Assembly: GCA_964613045.1 (NCBI GenBank)
Contig: CAZTFS010000001.1
Span: 34,258 to 98,257 of the forward strand
Direction of reading: 5' to 3'
Source of the DNA: UBA1081 sp964613045
GTDB taxonomy: Bacteria; Bacillota; Clostridia; Oscillospirales; Acutalibacteraceae
DNA: 64,000 nucleotides
Below, piece after piece: positions 50,336 through 59,536 of this stretch. The number at the start of each line of letters is the position of its first letter. The stretch's first letter is position 1. The notes beneath the pieces were generated by a model, which saw nothing but the letters and a program-made list of their open reading frames with translations, was not told where the DNA came from and did not search any database. The translations under genes were made by a program, and so were the position numbers.

Positions 50336-52239
50336 ACTGCCTCCACCTCCTCATCTTCGGAAAGCTGGGAAGCAACGATACTTCTGTATACTTCGCAGTT
50401 TTCAAGCAATTCCTCATGTTTTCCGATACCCACCGCATTACCGTCATCCATGACGATGATCCTGTCAGCATTGATAACAGTGCCGACACGCTGAGCAACG
50501 ATAATAATATTTGCATCAGGAAGGTTTTCTCTGAGCGAAGCACGAAGTCTTGCATCCGTTGCAAGATCAAGTGCAGAAAAGCTGTCATCAAAAATGCATA
50601 TTTCAGCATTTTTTACGATTGCACGTGCAATGGCAAGACGCTGCTTCTGACCGCCCGAATAGTTCTTACCTGCTTGCGAAACAAACGAATCGAGCCCGTC
50701 AGCCATACTGCTGACAAATGTCTTTGCCTGTGCTATCTCAATTGCACGCCATACCTCTTCGTCTGTTGCATCCGGATTGCCGAATTTTATATTATCCTTG
50801 ACTGTACCTGAGAAAAGATAGCTTTGCTGAGGTACATATGCGATCCGGTCATGCAGATCTGCAAGGGACATATCTCTTATATCAACGCCGTCAACGAGCA
50901 CCTGACCTTCCGTAACATCGTAAAGTCTGGGAATAAGATTGACAAGTGTGGATTTTCCGCAACCCGTTATGCCGATTATCGCAGTTACTTCACCGGGACG
51001 TGATACAAAACTGATGTCATGTACAGCATCTGCATCCGTCTTGAGCTTTTTCTCCTCAGACAAAGTTTTCTGCTGATTGTCCGTTTTCTTTGCATCGGTT
51101 TCGGTCTTTTTTTTCTTTTCGGCATTTTTCTTTGCCTTTTCCTGAAGCTTTCTCGCTAACTTAGACTTCTTTTTATCGTCTTTCACCGGTTTGTATCTGA
51201 AAGATACATTTTTGAATTCAACTGTACCCTTAACTGATTTGTCAGGAAAAACAGGCTCTTCTGTTTCTTTTATATCGGGTACAGCATCAAGTATCTCATT
51301 TATACGCTTAGCACACACTGATGCTTTCGGGATACTGATAACAATAGCAAGAACCGTTCCCAATGCAGTAATTATAACCGTGAAGTAGGTAATAAACATA
51401 TACATATTCGGAATGGTCTCAAGAGCTGTTTTTGCATCAACTCCCGGAGTGGTTGCCTCACTTACGCAGATGTACATTATGTAACATATAAGAGAATAAA
51501 GTCCGACAGTAAGAATCGGCATCAGACCCGAAATAATACGGTTTGCAACAAGACTCATCTTAGTCAGCTTCTTGTTTGTGCTGTCAAAACGCTCGTCTTC
51601 ATAATCCGTCTTGTTAAAAGCTCTGATAACTCTTATACCGCCGATCTTTCCTCTGAGTAAAAAGTTAAGATGATCCAGCAGCTTCTGAATTTTATTAAAC
51701 ATCGGAACAATGCATATCAGAATTATGATCGCAACCAAAAGCATCACGGGAATTACGGTAAAAACAGTTTTAAGAAGCCCCGGGCTTACGGAGCTGGCCA
51801 TATAAAAACCGCCGATGAGCATGATAGGTACAGGCAGGATTGATTTCAGCGAGCTGAGAATAACATCGTGAACCTGACGAACATCATTTGTAGTTCTTGT
51901 CATAAGTGAAGAAACACCGATCTTGTCCACATCGCTCTGAGAAAGATGAGAAACCTTCTTAAAAACGATATTTCTGATATGCATCGCATAATTAACGGAG
52001 GTCTTTGTGGAGAAATAGGTATTAAGCAAAGATGCCGCAACACCGCCCAATGTTAGCAGAAGCATGATACCTCCGTAACGAAGAATATTATTCATATCCT
52101 TGGATATGATGCCCTCACTGAGTATGTATTTTGTATAAACGGGAATAAGTATCTCAAGCACCGCATAAACCGCCGAAAATATCATTGAAAGTATCAATGT
52201 TCCGCTATACGGCTTGAGCATTTTAAGAATTTTTTTCAT
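50332..52239 (-). CDS. ABC exporter half-transporter, degenerate partner of pair 2
   Basis: A 635-residue half-transporter with six helices (about 12-330) and an ATPase domain in which Walker A GITGCGKST and the YSGGQ signature are intact, but Walker B ends in ICIFDDSF with Asp replacing the catalytic Glu and the switch His is Gln (VAQRVGT). This gives one non-hydrolysing site in the heterodimer. A Lys/Glu-rich insertion of about 45 residues (about 350-395, charged coil) separates the membrane and ATPase domains and is unusual. GGAAGTG precedes the ATG. It is the first gene of the pair, with its own promoter. Confidence 0.9.
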   Translation of the reverse strand: MKKILKMLKPYSGTLILSMIFSAVYAVLEILIPVYTKYILSEGIISKDMNNILRYGGIMLLLTLGGVAASLLNTYFSTKTSVNYAMHIRNIVFKKVSHLSQSDVDKIGVSSLMTRTTNDVRQVHDVILSSLKSILPVPIMLIGGFYMASSVSPGLLKTVFTVIPVMLLVAIIILICIVPMFNKIQKLLDHLNFLLRGKIGGIRVIRAFNKTDYEDERFDSTNKKLTKMSLVANRIISGLMPILTVGLYSLICYIMYICVSEATTPGVDAKTALETIPNMYMFITYFTVIITALGTVLAIVISIPKASVCAKRINEILDAVPDIKETEEPVFPDKSVKGTVEFKNVSFRYKPVKDDKKKSKLARKLQEKAKKNAEKKKKTETDAKKTDNQQKTLSEEKKLKTDADAVHDISFVSRPGEVTAIIGITGCGKSTLVNLIPRLYDVTEGQVLVDGVDIRDMSLADLHDRIAYVPQQSYLFSGTVKDNIKFGNPDATDEEVWRAIEIAQAKTFVSSMADGLDSFVSQAGKNYSGGQKQRLAIARAIVKNAEICIFDDSFSALDLATDARLRASLRENLPDANIIIVAQRVGTVINADRIIVMDDGNAVGIGKHEELLENCEVYRSIVASQLSEDEEVEAV

Positions 52240-52266
52240 GTATTCACTTCCGATGAAAAATTAAGA

Positions 52267-52308
52267 AAAGCAATATGCCATAATACAGACATTATAACAT
52301 ATTGCTTT
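52267..52308. promoter_or_regulatory. Long inverted repeat spanning the pair-2 promoter
   Basis: Arms AAAGCAATATG and CATATTGCTTT (11 bp perfect) enclose an inner ATAAT/ATTAT pairing. The -10 box of the promoter lies inside. It can be read as a terminator for pair 1 (T-rich tail on the minus strand) or as an operator for pair 2. Confidence 0.6.
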
Positions 52309-52319
52309 AAGTTATTCAA
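52291..52319 (-). promoter_or_regulatory. Promoter of ABC exporter pair 2
   Basis: Minus-strand TTGAAT and a perfect TATAAT with a 17-base spacer, about 52 bases upstream of the ATG at 52239. Confidence 0.7.
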
Positions 52320-52327
52320 GTGTGTAA

Positions 52328-54289
52328 TTACTCAAGTTCAAAAGCACCCGTATAAAGCTGATAATATTTACCCTTTTCGGAAATAAGCTTTTCATGGTTG
52401 CCTCGTTCGATGATCCTGCCCTGTTCAAGAACCATGATAACATCGGAATTCTTAACTGTTGAAAGTCTGTGAGCAATAACAAAAACCGTTCTGCCTTTCA
52501 TAAGAGCATCCATACCACGGGAAACAATAGCTTCCGTTCTGGTATCGATCGATGACGTTGCCTCATCAAGGATCATTACAGGGGGGTCTGCAACTGCAGC
52601 TCTCGCTATGGAAATAAGCTGTCTCTGTCCCTGTGAAAGTCCGCTGCCGTCACCCTCAAGGACGGTGTTGTAGCCATGGGGCAACATTCTTATAAAGCCA
52701 TCTGCATTTGCAAGCTTTGCTGCTGCGATACATTCCTCGTCTGTTGCATCAAGCTTACCGTACCGTATATTATCCATAACAGTGCCGGTAAACAGATTGA
52801 CGTCCTGCAGAACGATGCCCATTGAACGTCTTAAATCAGCTTTTTTTATCTTGTTGATATTGATTCCGTCGTAACGTATCTTACCGTCAGCAATATCATA
52901 AAATCTGTTGATAAGGTTTGTAATAGTTGTCTTGCCTGCACCTGTTGCACCGACAAAAGCAACTTTCTGTCCCGGTTCGGCGTAAAGAGAGACATTATGA
53001 AGAACTGTTTTTCCTTCAACATACGCAAAATCAACATCATCAAGTACAACATTGCCCTTAAGCGGAACATATTCAACCGTGCCGTCAGAATGAGGATGCT
53101 TCCAAGCCCACTCACCTGTTCTCTCATCACTCTCGGTAATATTGCCGTTCTCATCTCTCTTTGCATTGACAAGAGTAACATAGCCTTTATCAGCTTCAGG
53201 CTCTTCGTCAATGAGTTTAAATATACGCTCAGCTCCTGCCATAGCCATTGCTATCGCATTTATCTGCTGTGATACCTGAGAAATAGGCTGAATAAAGTTT
53301 CTTGAAAGAGTAAGGAAAGAAGCGATAGTACCCAGAGTAAGAGTCCCCATACCTGTCAGGGAAAGATTCGGCATTTCCCTGATAGCAAGCAGACCGCCGA
53401 CAATGGCAAGAATAACATAGAGAATGTATCCCATGTTATTCATAACAGGTCCTACGATATTTCCGTATGTATTTGCTTTTCGCATATTATTGAAAAGCTC
53501 TTCATTACGTTTGTCAAACTCATCCTTTGCCTTATCTTCATAGCAGAAGACCTTTACGACCTTCTGACCGTTTATCATTTCCTCAATATAACCGTTCACA
53601 TCGGCAACGGATTTCTGCTGTTTTACAAAATATTTGCTGCTTTTTCCACCTATAAAGCCCATTGTTCGCAGAACGATGAAAAGAAATGCGATTACGATAA
53701 GTGTAAGCCATATGCTTTGTCTGAGCATTGAAAAGAATACAGCCAAAATTGTAACGATCGAAGTAATTGCCTGAGGAACAGACTGGGAAAGCATCTGTCG
53801 CAAGCTGTCTGTATCATTGGTATAATGGCTCATGGTATCGCCGAAGTTATGCGTATCAAAATATTTTATGGGAAGAGACTGCATGTGTGTAAACATTGCA
53901 TCTCTGATTTTTTTAAGTATCCCCTGAGATACCGATGCCATGATACGGCTGTAAAAAAGTCCCGAAAGTGCACCGCAAAGATAAATACATGCCATCTTCG
54001 CAAGAACCATTGCAAGATCTGAAAATCCTACGGAAGGATCTGCACCGAGCATAGGTGTGATATAGCTGTCAATAAGTGTCTCAAGGAAAAGAGACGCCAT
54101 AACACTTGCTACTGCAGAAGTAATAATAAAAACCACAACAAGAATAAGCTGAAGTTTATATTCTTTAAAATAGGATAAAACTCTTTTTACCGTTTCTTTA
54201 TTGACCTTTACAGGCTTTCCGATCATGCCCTTAGCTCCTCTGCCGTGACCGCCTGCAGGAGGACCTGCGTGCTTTGCAGTATTACTCAC
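52328..54289 (-). CDS. ABC exporter half-transporter, catalytic partner of pair 1
   Basis: A 653-residue half-transporter. A Gly/His-rich leader (about 1-25) is followed by six helices (about 38-345) and an ATPase domain with Walker A GATGAGKTT, signature LSQGQ, Walker B VMILDEAT and AHRLST. The catalytic Glu and switch His are present and the signature is SQGQ, complementary to its degenerate partner. A polar insertion of about 30 residues (DENGNITESDERTGE) lies before the ATPase core. Translation probably starts at GTG (54289), with GGGAGGAG six bases upstream, inside the end of the partner gene (8-base overlap). Confidence 0.9.
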   Translation of the reverse strand: MSNTAKHAGPPAGGHGRGAKGMIGKPVKVNKETVKRVLSYFKEYKLQLILVVVFIITSAVASVMASLFLETLIDSYITPMLGADPSVGFSDLAMVLAKMACIYLCGALSGLFYSRIMASVSQGILKKIRDAMFTHMQSLPIKYFDTHNFGDTMSHYTNDTDSLRQMLSQSVPQAITSIVTILAVFFSMLRQSIWLTLIVIAFLFIVLRTMGFIGGKSSKYFVKQQKSVADVNGYIEEMINGQKVVKVFCYEDKAKDEFDKRNEELFNNMRKANTYGNIVGPVMNNMGYILYVILAIVGGLLAIREMPNLSLTGMGTLTLGTIASFLTLSRNFIQPISQVSQQINAIAMAMAGAERIFKLIDEEPEADKGYVTLVNAKRDENGNITESDERTGEWAWKHPHSDGTVEYVPLKGNVVLDDVDFAYVEGKTVLHNVSLYAEPGQKVAFVGATGAGKTTITNLINRFYDIADGKIRYDGININKIKKADLRRSMGIVLQDVNLFTGTVMDNIRYGKLDATDEECIAAAKLANADGFIRMLPHGYNTVLEGDGSGLSQGQRQLISIARAAVADPPVMILDEATSSIDTRTEAIVSRGMDALMKGRTVFVIAHRLSTVKNSDVIMVLEQGRIIERGNHEKLISEKGKYYQLYTGAFELE

Positions 54290-56024
54290 TGTCGTCTCCT
54301 CCCTTCATCTGTGATTCATATACTTCTTTGTATATCTCACTGGTCTGTATGAGTTCATTGTGATTGCCCACATTGACTATCTTACCGTCATCAAGAACAA
54401 TTATCTTATCTGCGTCCTGTACGGAAGAAATACGCTGTGCAATTATTATCTTTGTGGTATCGGGGATCTCTTCTCTGAATGCCTTTCTTATAAGTGCATC
54501 TGTTTTTGTATCAACTGCACTTGTGGAGTCATCAAGAATAAGTATTGCGGGCTTTTTCATCAGTGCTCTTGCAATGCAAAGCCGCTGCTTCTGACCGCCT
54601 GAAACGTTTGCACCGCCCTGCTCTATCCATGTGTCATATTTATCGGGAAATTTCTCGATAAATTCATCTGCACATGCAAGCTTACATACATGCTCTATCT
54701 CCTCATCAGTTGCGTCTTCCTTACCCCAACGGATATTGTCTTTTATTGTGCCCGAAAAAAGCACATTTTTCTGAAGCACCATTGCTACTTCATTTCTGAG
54801 TGTTTCAATATCATAATCACGCACATCAACACCGCCGACCCTGATGCTGCCTTTTGTAACATCATAAAGTCGGGGAATAAGCTGGACAAAAGTGGACTTT
54901 GATGAACCTGTACCGCCGATGATACCTACAGTTTCACCCGATTTTATCTCAACATTTATATTCTCAAGACAAAGCTTATCTGCATTCTTTGAGTATGAGA
55001 AATCAACGTCTTCAAATACGACAGAGCCATCTTTAACTTCAGTCTGTGCATTATTGCCGTTTGCGATATCGCTTTTTTCGTCAAGTATCTCAACGATTCT
55101 TTCAGCACTTGCCTTTGACATTGTCATCATAACAAAAATCATTGACAGAAACATAAGGCTTGACAAAATCTGGGTTACATACATAAACAGGCTTGTAAGC
55201 TCACCTGTTGAAAGCTCCGTTCCGCCTGAATTAACGATCATTTTTGCACCGAACCATGAAACAAGTATCATGCAGGTATAAACACTTATCTGCATAAGAG
55301 GTGAGTTAAAAGCAAGCAATCTCTCTGCCTTGACAAAGCTCTTGTAGATAATATCGGATATTCCGGTAAACTTATCTATCTCATGATCTTCTCTGATAAA
55401 GGATTTTACAACTCTTATGCCGTGAAGATTTTCTTCAACTACGCTGTTGAGCTTATCGTATGTTTTAAATACTTTTTTAAAAATAGGATGAGCATTTGTA
55501 ATGATTATGTACAATCCTGTCACAAGGAAAGGAACTACAACAAGAAAAACAAGCGACAGCTTGGGGCTTATTGTCAACACTGCACTGAAACTGAAGATAA
55601 ACATCATCGGACTTCTCACAGCCATACGGATTATCATCATAAATGCCTGCTGTACGTTATTTACATCAGTCGTAAGCCTTGTAACGATACTTGCGGTGGA
55701 AAATTTATCAATATTCGAGAACGAAAAATTCTGAACATTATGATACATATCATGTCTTAAGTTTTTTGCAAAGCCTGAGCTTGCAGTTGCACATGTTTTA
55801 CCTGCGGCAACACCGAAAAAGAATGAAAGTGCAGCAGATAACAGCAATGCAATACCCATTTTAAGGACATAATTCATATTTCCCTGTTCGATTCCGTTGT
55901 CTATGAGCTCTGCCATAAGCAAAGGGATGAGAACCTCCATTATGACCTCACCGATAACGAGAGTAGGGGTAAGAACAGTATCCTTTTTATACTCCCTGAT
56001 ACATTTTGCCAATCGTTTTATCAT
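54282..56024 (-). CDS. ABC exporter half-transporter, degenerate partner of pair 1
   Basis: A 580-residue half-transporter with six helices (about 15-300) and an ATPase domain: Walker A GGTGSSKST (Gly to Ser variant), signature VSGGQ, Walker B ILILDDST with Asp for the catalytic Glu, and Gln for the switch His (AQRISS). These substitutions define the non-hydrolysing site of a TM287/288-like heterodimer. The start at 56024 is preferred because GGGAGAGAG lies upstream and it follows the MarR stop by one base; the longer frame overlaps MarR. With MarR it forms a regulated multidrug-type export operon. Confidence 0.9.
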   Translation of the reverse strand: MIKRLAKCIREYKKDTVLTPTLVIGEVIMEVLIPLLMAELIDNGIEQGNMNYVLKMGIALLLSAALSFFFGVAAGKTCATASSGFAKNLRHDMYHNVQNFSFSNIDKFSTASIVTRLTTDVNNVQQAFMMIIRMAVRSPMMFIFSFSAVLTISPKLSLVFLVVVPFLVTGLYIIITNAHPIFKKVFKTYDKLNSVVEENLHGIRVVKSFIREDHEIDKFTGISDIIYKSFVKAERLLAFNSPLMQISVYTCMILVSWFGAKMIVNSGGTELSTGELTSLFMYVTQILSSLMFLSMIFVMMTMSKASAERIVEILDEKSDIANGNNAQTEVKDGSVVFEDVDFSYSKNADKLCLENINVEIKSGETVGIIGGTGSSKSTFVQLIPRLYDVTKGSIRVGGVDVRDYDIETLRNEVAMVLQKNVLFSGTIKDNIRWGKEDATDEEIEHVCKLACADEFIEKFPDKYDTWIEQGGANVSGGQKQRLCIARALMKKPAILILDDSTSAVDTKTDALIRKAFREEIPDTTKIIIAQRISSVQDADKIIVLDDGKIVNVGNHNELIQTSEIYKEVYESQMKGGDDSE

Positions 56025-56025
56025 T

Positions 56026-56523
56026 TTATCTCTCTCCCTTTCCCGGCACCGGCAACGGAAACGCATTCACACCCATATCTTCAAGTGCCGTTTTCATATT
56101 ATTTTTCATTCGTGCAATATATTCCAGCATCTGAGCCTTTTCTTCCTCGGAAAAGCCTTGCGTCATAACATTTTCAAGTGCCTCGTTATCTTTATGCATA
56201 ACACTTATAAGCTCCCTCGACCTGTCGGTAAGTGTAAGCTTTTTCAGTCTTGCATCATGATCCACAGCGAAACGCTCTATAAGCCCTTTCCGCACCATAA
56301 GATTTACGACCTTTGAAACAGTTGATCTTGTAATCCCAAAAGTTTCCTCAAGATCACGCTGATAAACATCCCTGTCGGAATTACGGTCAAGATAACCGAT
56401 TATCCAGCCGTTTGTACCTGTAACCGAATCGACCATCTGTTTATGGCTGTTATTATCCATAAATCGCCTGTTCATATTGGCAAGAGCATGCAGCTCCATT
56501 GCTATTTTTGGTATATGCTTCAA
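56026..56523 (-). CDS. MarR-family transcriptional regulator (TTG start)
   Basis: A 165-residue winged-helix repressor. The DNA-binding core is GWIIGYLDRNSDRDVYQRDLEETFGITRSTVSKVVNLMVRKGLIERF (about 38-85), followed by the wing DHDARLKKLTLTDRS. Helices at both ends form the dimer interface. The TTG at 56523 is chosen because AAGGGGAG lies seven bases upstream. The ATG at 56574 sits at the expected transcription start of the promoter, has no ribosome binding site, and would add 17 residues without homology. It is the first gene of the pair-1 exporter operon and probably represses it through the palindrome over the -10 box. The ligand is unknown. Confidence 0.85.
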   Translation of the reverse strand: MKHIPKIAMELHALANMNRRFMDNNSHKQMVDSVTGTNGWIIGYLDRNSDRDVYQRDLEETFGITRSTVSKVVNLMVRKGLIERFAVDHDARLKKLTLTDRSRELISVMHKDNEALENVMTQGFSEEEKAQMLEYIARMKNNMKTALEDMGVNAFPLPVPGKGER

Positions 56524-56569
56524 GCAAACACTCCCCTTATGCCCATATTTGTCAACCATCAAACTGTAC

Positions 56570-56599
56570 GACATTCAACATTATATCATATTCCATGTC
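56570..56599. promoter_or_regulatory. Candidate MarR operator
   Basis: The 15-base halves GACATTCAACATTAT and the complement GACATGGAATATGAT match at 11 of 15 positions and are centred on the -10 box, the usual place for an autoregulatory MarR site. Confidence 0.55.
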
Positions 56600-56607
56600 A
56601 AAGTCAA
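56580..56607 (-). promoter_or_regulatory. Promoter of the marR-ABC-ABC operon
   Basis: Minus-strand TTGACT and a perfect TATAAT with a 16-base spacer. Transcription would start near 56573, giving a leader of about 50 bases before the TTG start codon. Confidence 0.7.
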
Positions 56608-56744
56608 TATTTTCGCCTTCCTTTTTCACCGAAAAAAAAAGCACAACTGCATCGGAATGATTTTGTAATATATACACAAAACAACTTATTACGGAAAGTT
56701 ATGCTCATAATAATGATCGTATTTTTTTACAGATACAGAATGAC

Positions 56745-56788
56745 AAAAAAAAGATATCCGTGCTCTGCATCTCTGCATTGCACGGATA
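56745..56788 (-). terminator. Terminator of the Thr/Ser-linker membrane protein gene
   Basis: A 9-bp stem (TATCCGTGC / GCACGGATA) with an inner TGCA hairpin is followed by T8 on the minus strand. Confidence 0.85.
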
Positions 56789-56794
56789 GGCAGT

Positions 56795-57880
56795 TTACCA
56801 GTTAATATTTGTATATTCAGTATCACTGTAAAGAGTGACATCAAGGTCTGTTGTAACAATACTGATCTTTGCACTCTTGAGTATCATATTTGCATTGACC
56901 TTTGTATAGTAGCTTACAACTTTTCCGTCAGGAGTAATTACAGCTTGAGCATAACAACCGTTGTAGTTAAGATATACATTTTCACGGGAAACTGTTGCAC
57001 CCATGTTCGGGGCATAAGTATCCATAACGTCATCAACAAGCATAAACTCGAAAATTTTTGCATAGCTGCTGTTCAGATCAGGATTTGTTGCATCAGGCAT
57101 AGTGATATTTATTACATAGTTTCCGTTTGCATCGGTTGATTGACTGATAGCTTTAATATCACTCATTGCAAGATTGGATACAAAAGCAGCTCCGTCGGGA
57201 GAGATAACTGTTTTTGCAGATGCCACATCACCCTTTGCAACGTCAGTTTTAACCGTTTCATCGGAAAGGTACTTGTCCTTTGCGGTTGACACATAAGCCT
57301 GAGCAAGTGGATTTGAAAGCTGGATATCAGCAGTCTGTGTTCTTTTTGCCTTTGTTAAAGAAGGTCCGTCGGTTTTGAGTTTATTTACAGCCGTGTTGAA
57401 GAATTCAAGCCATTCAGCATCACTCGCAGGAGCTGAAACAGCAGTATTTGAAGAATCGGGAGTACCGTTGTTAACAGCAGTTGTCTGATCTGCAACAACA
57501 TTTGTCGTTCCGTCAGCCACAACATTCGAAGAAGTTGTTGTTTCCTGCGGAACTTCGCCCTGAGTACCCTGATTAGAATCAGTTGTTGTTTCAGGCTGAG
57601 CAGCAGAACCCGAGGAGGAATTAAGTCCCACTCCTATCATGCCGATAACTGAAACAACAAGAAGACATATTCCCACAACAAGAATTGCAATAAGAATCGC
57701 CCTTGTACTGCCGTCATCATTTCGGGGCTTTTTTGATTTTGGTGTATTTTTTTTGCTGAAAGTCGGTTTCGGCTGAACATTTTCAGTCATCTGATAATCA
57801 GGTATGTCATTGTTGGGAACGGGCTGTTCGGCAATTACAATATCACCGTCATAAAAATTACCATTCTTTTTTTCATCCAT
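56795..57880 (-). CDS. Single-pass membrane protein with Thr/Ser linker, unknown function
   Basis: A 361-residue bitopic protein. A charged, proline-containing cytoplasmic part (1-60, with a KKNTPKSKK basic patch) precedes one transmembrane helix (61-85). A Thr/Ser/Asn-rich extracellular linker (about 86-160, TTTSS and TTAVNN) and a C-terminal domain of about 200 residues follow. That domain begins DAEWLEFFNTAVNKLKTDGPSLTKAKRTQT, alternates helix and strand, and ends in strands (ISIVTTDLDVTLYSDTEYTNINW). No enzyme motif is seen. The domain could bind peptidoglycan, lipid or another wall component. It is a monocistronic unit with promoter and terminator. Confidence 0.75.
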   Translation of the reverse strand: MDEKKNGNFYDGDIVIAEQPVPNNDIPDYQMTENVQPKPTFSKKNTPKSKKPRNDDGSTRAILIAILVVGICLLVVSVIGMIGVGLNSSSGSAAQPETTTDSNQGTQGEVPQETTTSSNVVADGTTNVVADQTTAVNNGTPDSSNTAVSAPASDAEWLEFFNTAVNKLKTDGPSLTKAKRTQTADIQLSNPLAQAYVSTAKDKYLSDETVKTDVAKGDVASAKTVISPDGAAFVSNLAMSDIKAISQSTDANGNYVINITMPDATNPDLNSSYAKIFEFMLVDDVMDTYAPNMGATVSRENVYLNYNGCYAQAVITPDGKVVSYYTKVNANMILKSAKISIVTTDLDVTLYSDTEYTNINW

Positions 57881-57913
57881 AAAAACTTCCCCTTAAAATT
57901 AATCATTGCATAT

Positions 57914-57942
57914 ATAATAGCACATAATTTCTAATTTGTAAA
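57914..57942 (-). promoter_or_regulatory. Promoter of the Thr/Ser-linker membrane protein gene
   Basis: Minus-strand TTTACA and TATTAT with a 17-base spacer, about 34 bases upstream of the start; AAGGGGA precedes the ATG. Confidence 0.65.
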
Positions 57943-58000
57943 TTATTTTTTTCAATTTTAGCAAAATCACATTTGACCGCATTCACAATTCCGTTTTTTG

Positions 58001-58029
58001 TTGACAATGCAAATTAAGTGGTTTATAAT
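58001..58029 (+). promoter_or_regulatory. Promoter of the surface glycan cluster
   Basis: Perfect TTGACA and TATAAT with a 17-base spacer, about 34 bases upstream of the flippase start; TGGAG is the ribosome binding site. Confidence 0.85.
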
Positions 58030-58062
58030 AAACATTAATCATTATAATTGGAGTAAAATAGA

Positions 58063-59535
58063 ATGGATAACACTAAAAACAAAGTCCTTTCGGGACTTAT
58101 ATGGAAATTCGGCGAACGAATAACTGCTCAGATCGTTACATTTGCCGTTTCTGTTGTACTTGCCCGACTTCTTCCTACCGAAGCCTACGGACTTATAACA
58201 TTGGTAACAATGTTTATAACTTTTGCAAACTGCGTTGTCGTCAACGGTTTCGGAAGTTCGCTTATTCAGAAAAAAGATGCGGATAATGTGGATTTTTCAA
58301 CAGTTCTGTATTTTCAGATAGGTGCAGGACTGATAATTTACCTTATTCTATTCATCACAGCACCTGTTATAGCTTCATTTTTCGGAGATGAATACGAATT
58401 ATTATCTCCTGTTCTGCGTGTGTTGGGTCTGAGAATTCCGCTTACGGCAATAAATAATGTTCAGCAGGCGTATGTATCAAAAAAAATGATATTCAAAAAA
58501 TTCTTCTTCTCAACCATAATCGGCACTGTTATTTCGGCGGTAGTCGGCATATGGATGGCTTATGCAGGTTACGGCGTATGGGCTCTTGTGGGGCAGTATC
58601 TGACAAACACCACCGTAGATACGATCATTCTCGGAGTTACTATCAAATGGAAGCCTGAATTAAAATTCTCATGGACAAAGCTAAAGGAGCTTTTCGGCTA
58701 CGGTTGGAAAATTCTGGTTGCTTCTCTTATCGGTGAACTTTATAACGAGCTGAGAACACTTATCATAGGCAAGCTCTACACATCAAACGACCTTGCATTT
58801 TTTGATAAAGGCAAGCAGATCCCTAATATTATAGTCACCAACATCAATACAACCATTTCAAATGTTCTCTTCCCTGCCATAGCAAATGCACAGAACAAAG
58901 CAAACGATGTAAAAAACATTACCCGACGTGCAATAAAAACAAGTGCATATATAATGTGTCCGCTGATGTTTGGTCTTGCAGTTGTTGCAGAGCCTCTTGT
59001 AACTCTGCTTCTTACTGAAAAATGGCTTCCGTGCGTAAAATACCTTCAGATATACTGTATTTCATACTGTTTTGAGCCGATTCAGACAGCAAACCTTCAG
59101 GCAATAAAAGCTGTAGGCAGAAGCGACATATTCCTTAAACTTGAAATAATCAAAAAAGGTTCCAGCATACTCATTCTTTTTGCTGTAATGAATTTCGGAG
59201 TTGATGCAATTGCATACAGTTTATTACTTACAACTCTTATTGCATCAATAGCAAATACAATGCCGAACAAAAAGCTGATAATGTACAGTTACAGAGAGCT
59301 GTTTGTTGATATGTCCGCAGGAATACTGATTTCAGCAATTATGGCAGGAATTGTATACATTGAAGGTATGTTCCTTACAACCGGAACACTTGTAACACTT
59401 ATAATTCAGGTTCTGACAGGTGGAATTGTATACTTTGCAATATCTGCAATTTTCAAAGTGGAAGCATTTACTTATCTTAAAAACACTGTTATAGAATATC
59501 TTTCAAGTATGCTGAAGAAAAAACGAACGGAGTGA
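58063..59535 (+). CDS. Polysaccharide flippase (Wzx/PST family)
   Basis: A 490-residue polytopic protein with about 12-14 hydrophobic helices. The opening KVLSGLIWKFGERITAQIVTFAVSVVLARLLPTEAYGLITL is typical of the lipopolysaccharide/teuronic-acid exporter branch (polysacc_synt_3), and the C-terminal half carries the polysacc_synt_C repeat. It would flip undecaprenyl-linked glycan units across the membrane. It begins a cluster on the plus strand with the glycosyltransferase one base downstream and two glycerophosphotransferase-type genes. The cluster continues beyond the last gene or ends with the repeat at the window edge. Confidence 0.9.
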   Translation: MDNTKNKVLSGLIWKFGERITAQIVTFAVSVVLARLLPTEAYGLITLVTMFITFANCVVVNGFGSSLIQKKDADNVDFSTVLYFQIGAGLIIYLILFITAPVIASFFGDEYELLSPVLRVLGLRIPLTAINNVQQAYVSKKMIFKKFFFSTIIGTVISAVVGIWMAYAGYGVWALVGQYLTNTTVDTIILGVTIKWKPELKFSWTKLKELFGYGWKILVASLIGELYNELRTLIIGKLYTSNDLAFFDKGKQIPNIIVTNINTTISNVLFPAIANAQNKANDVKNITRRAIKTSAYIMCPLMFGLAVVAEPLVTLLLTEKWLPCVKYLQIYCISYCFEPIQTANLQAIKAVGRSDIFLKLEIIKKGSSILILFAVMNFGVDAIAYSLLLTTLIASIANTMPNKKLIMYSYRELFVDMSAGILISAIMAGIVYIEGMFLTTGTLVTLIIQVLTGGIVYFAISAIFKVEAFTYLKNTVIEYLSSMLKKKRTE

Positions 59536-59536
59536 T

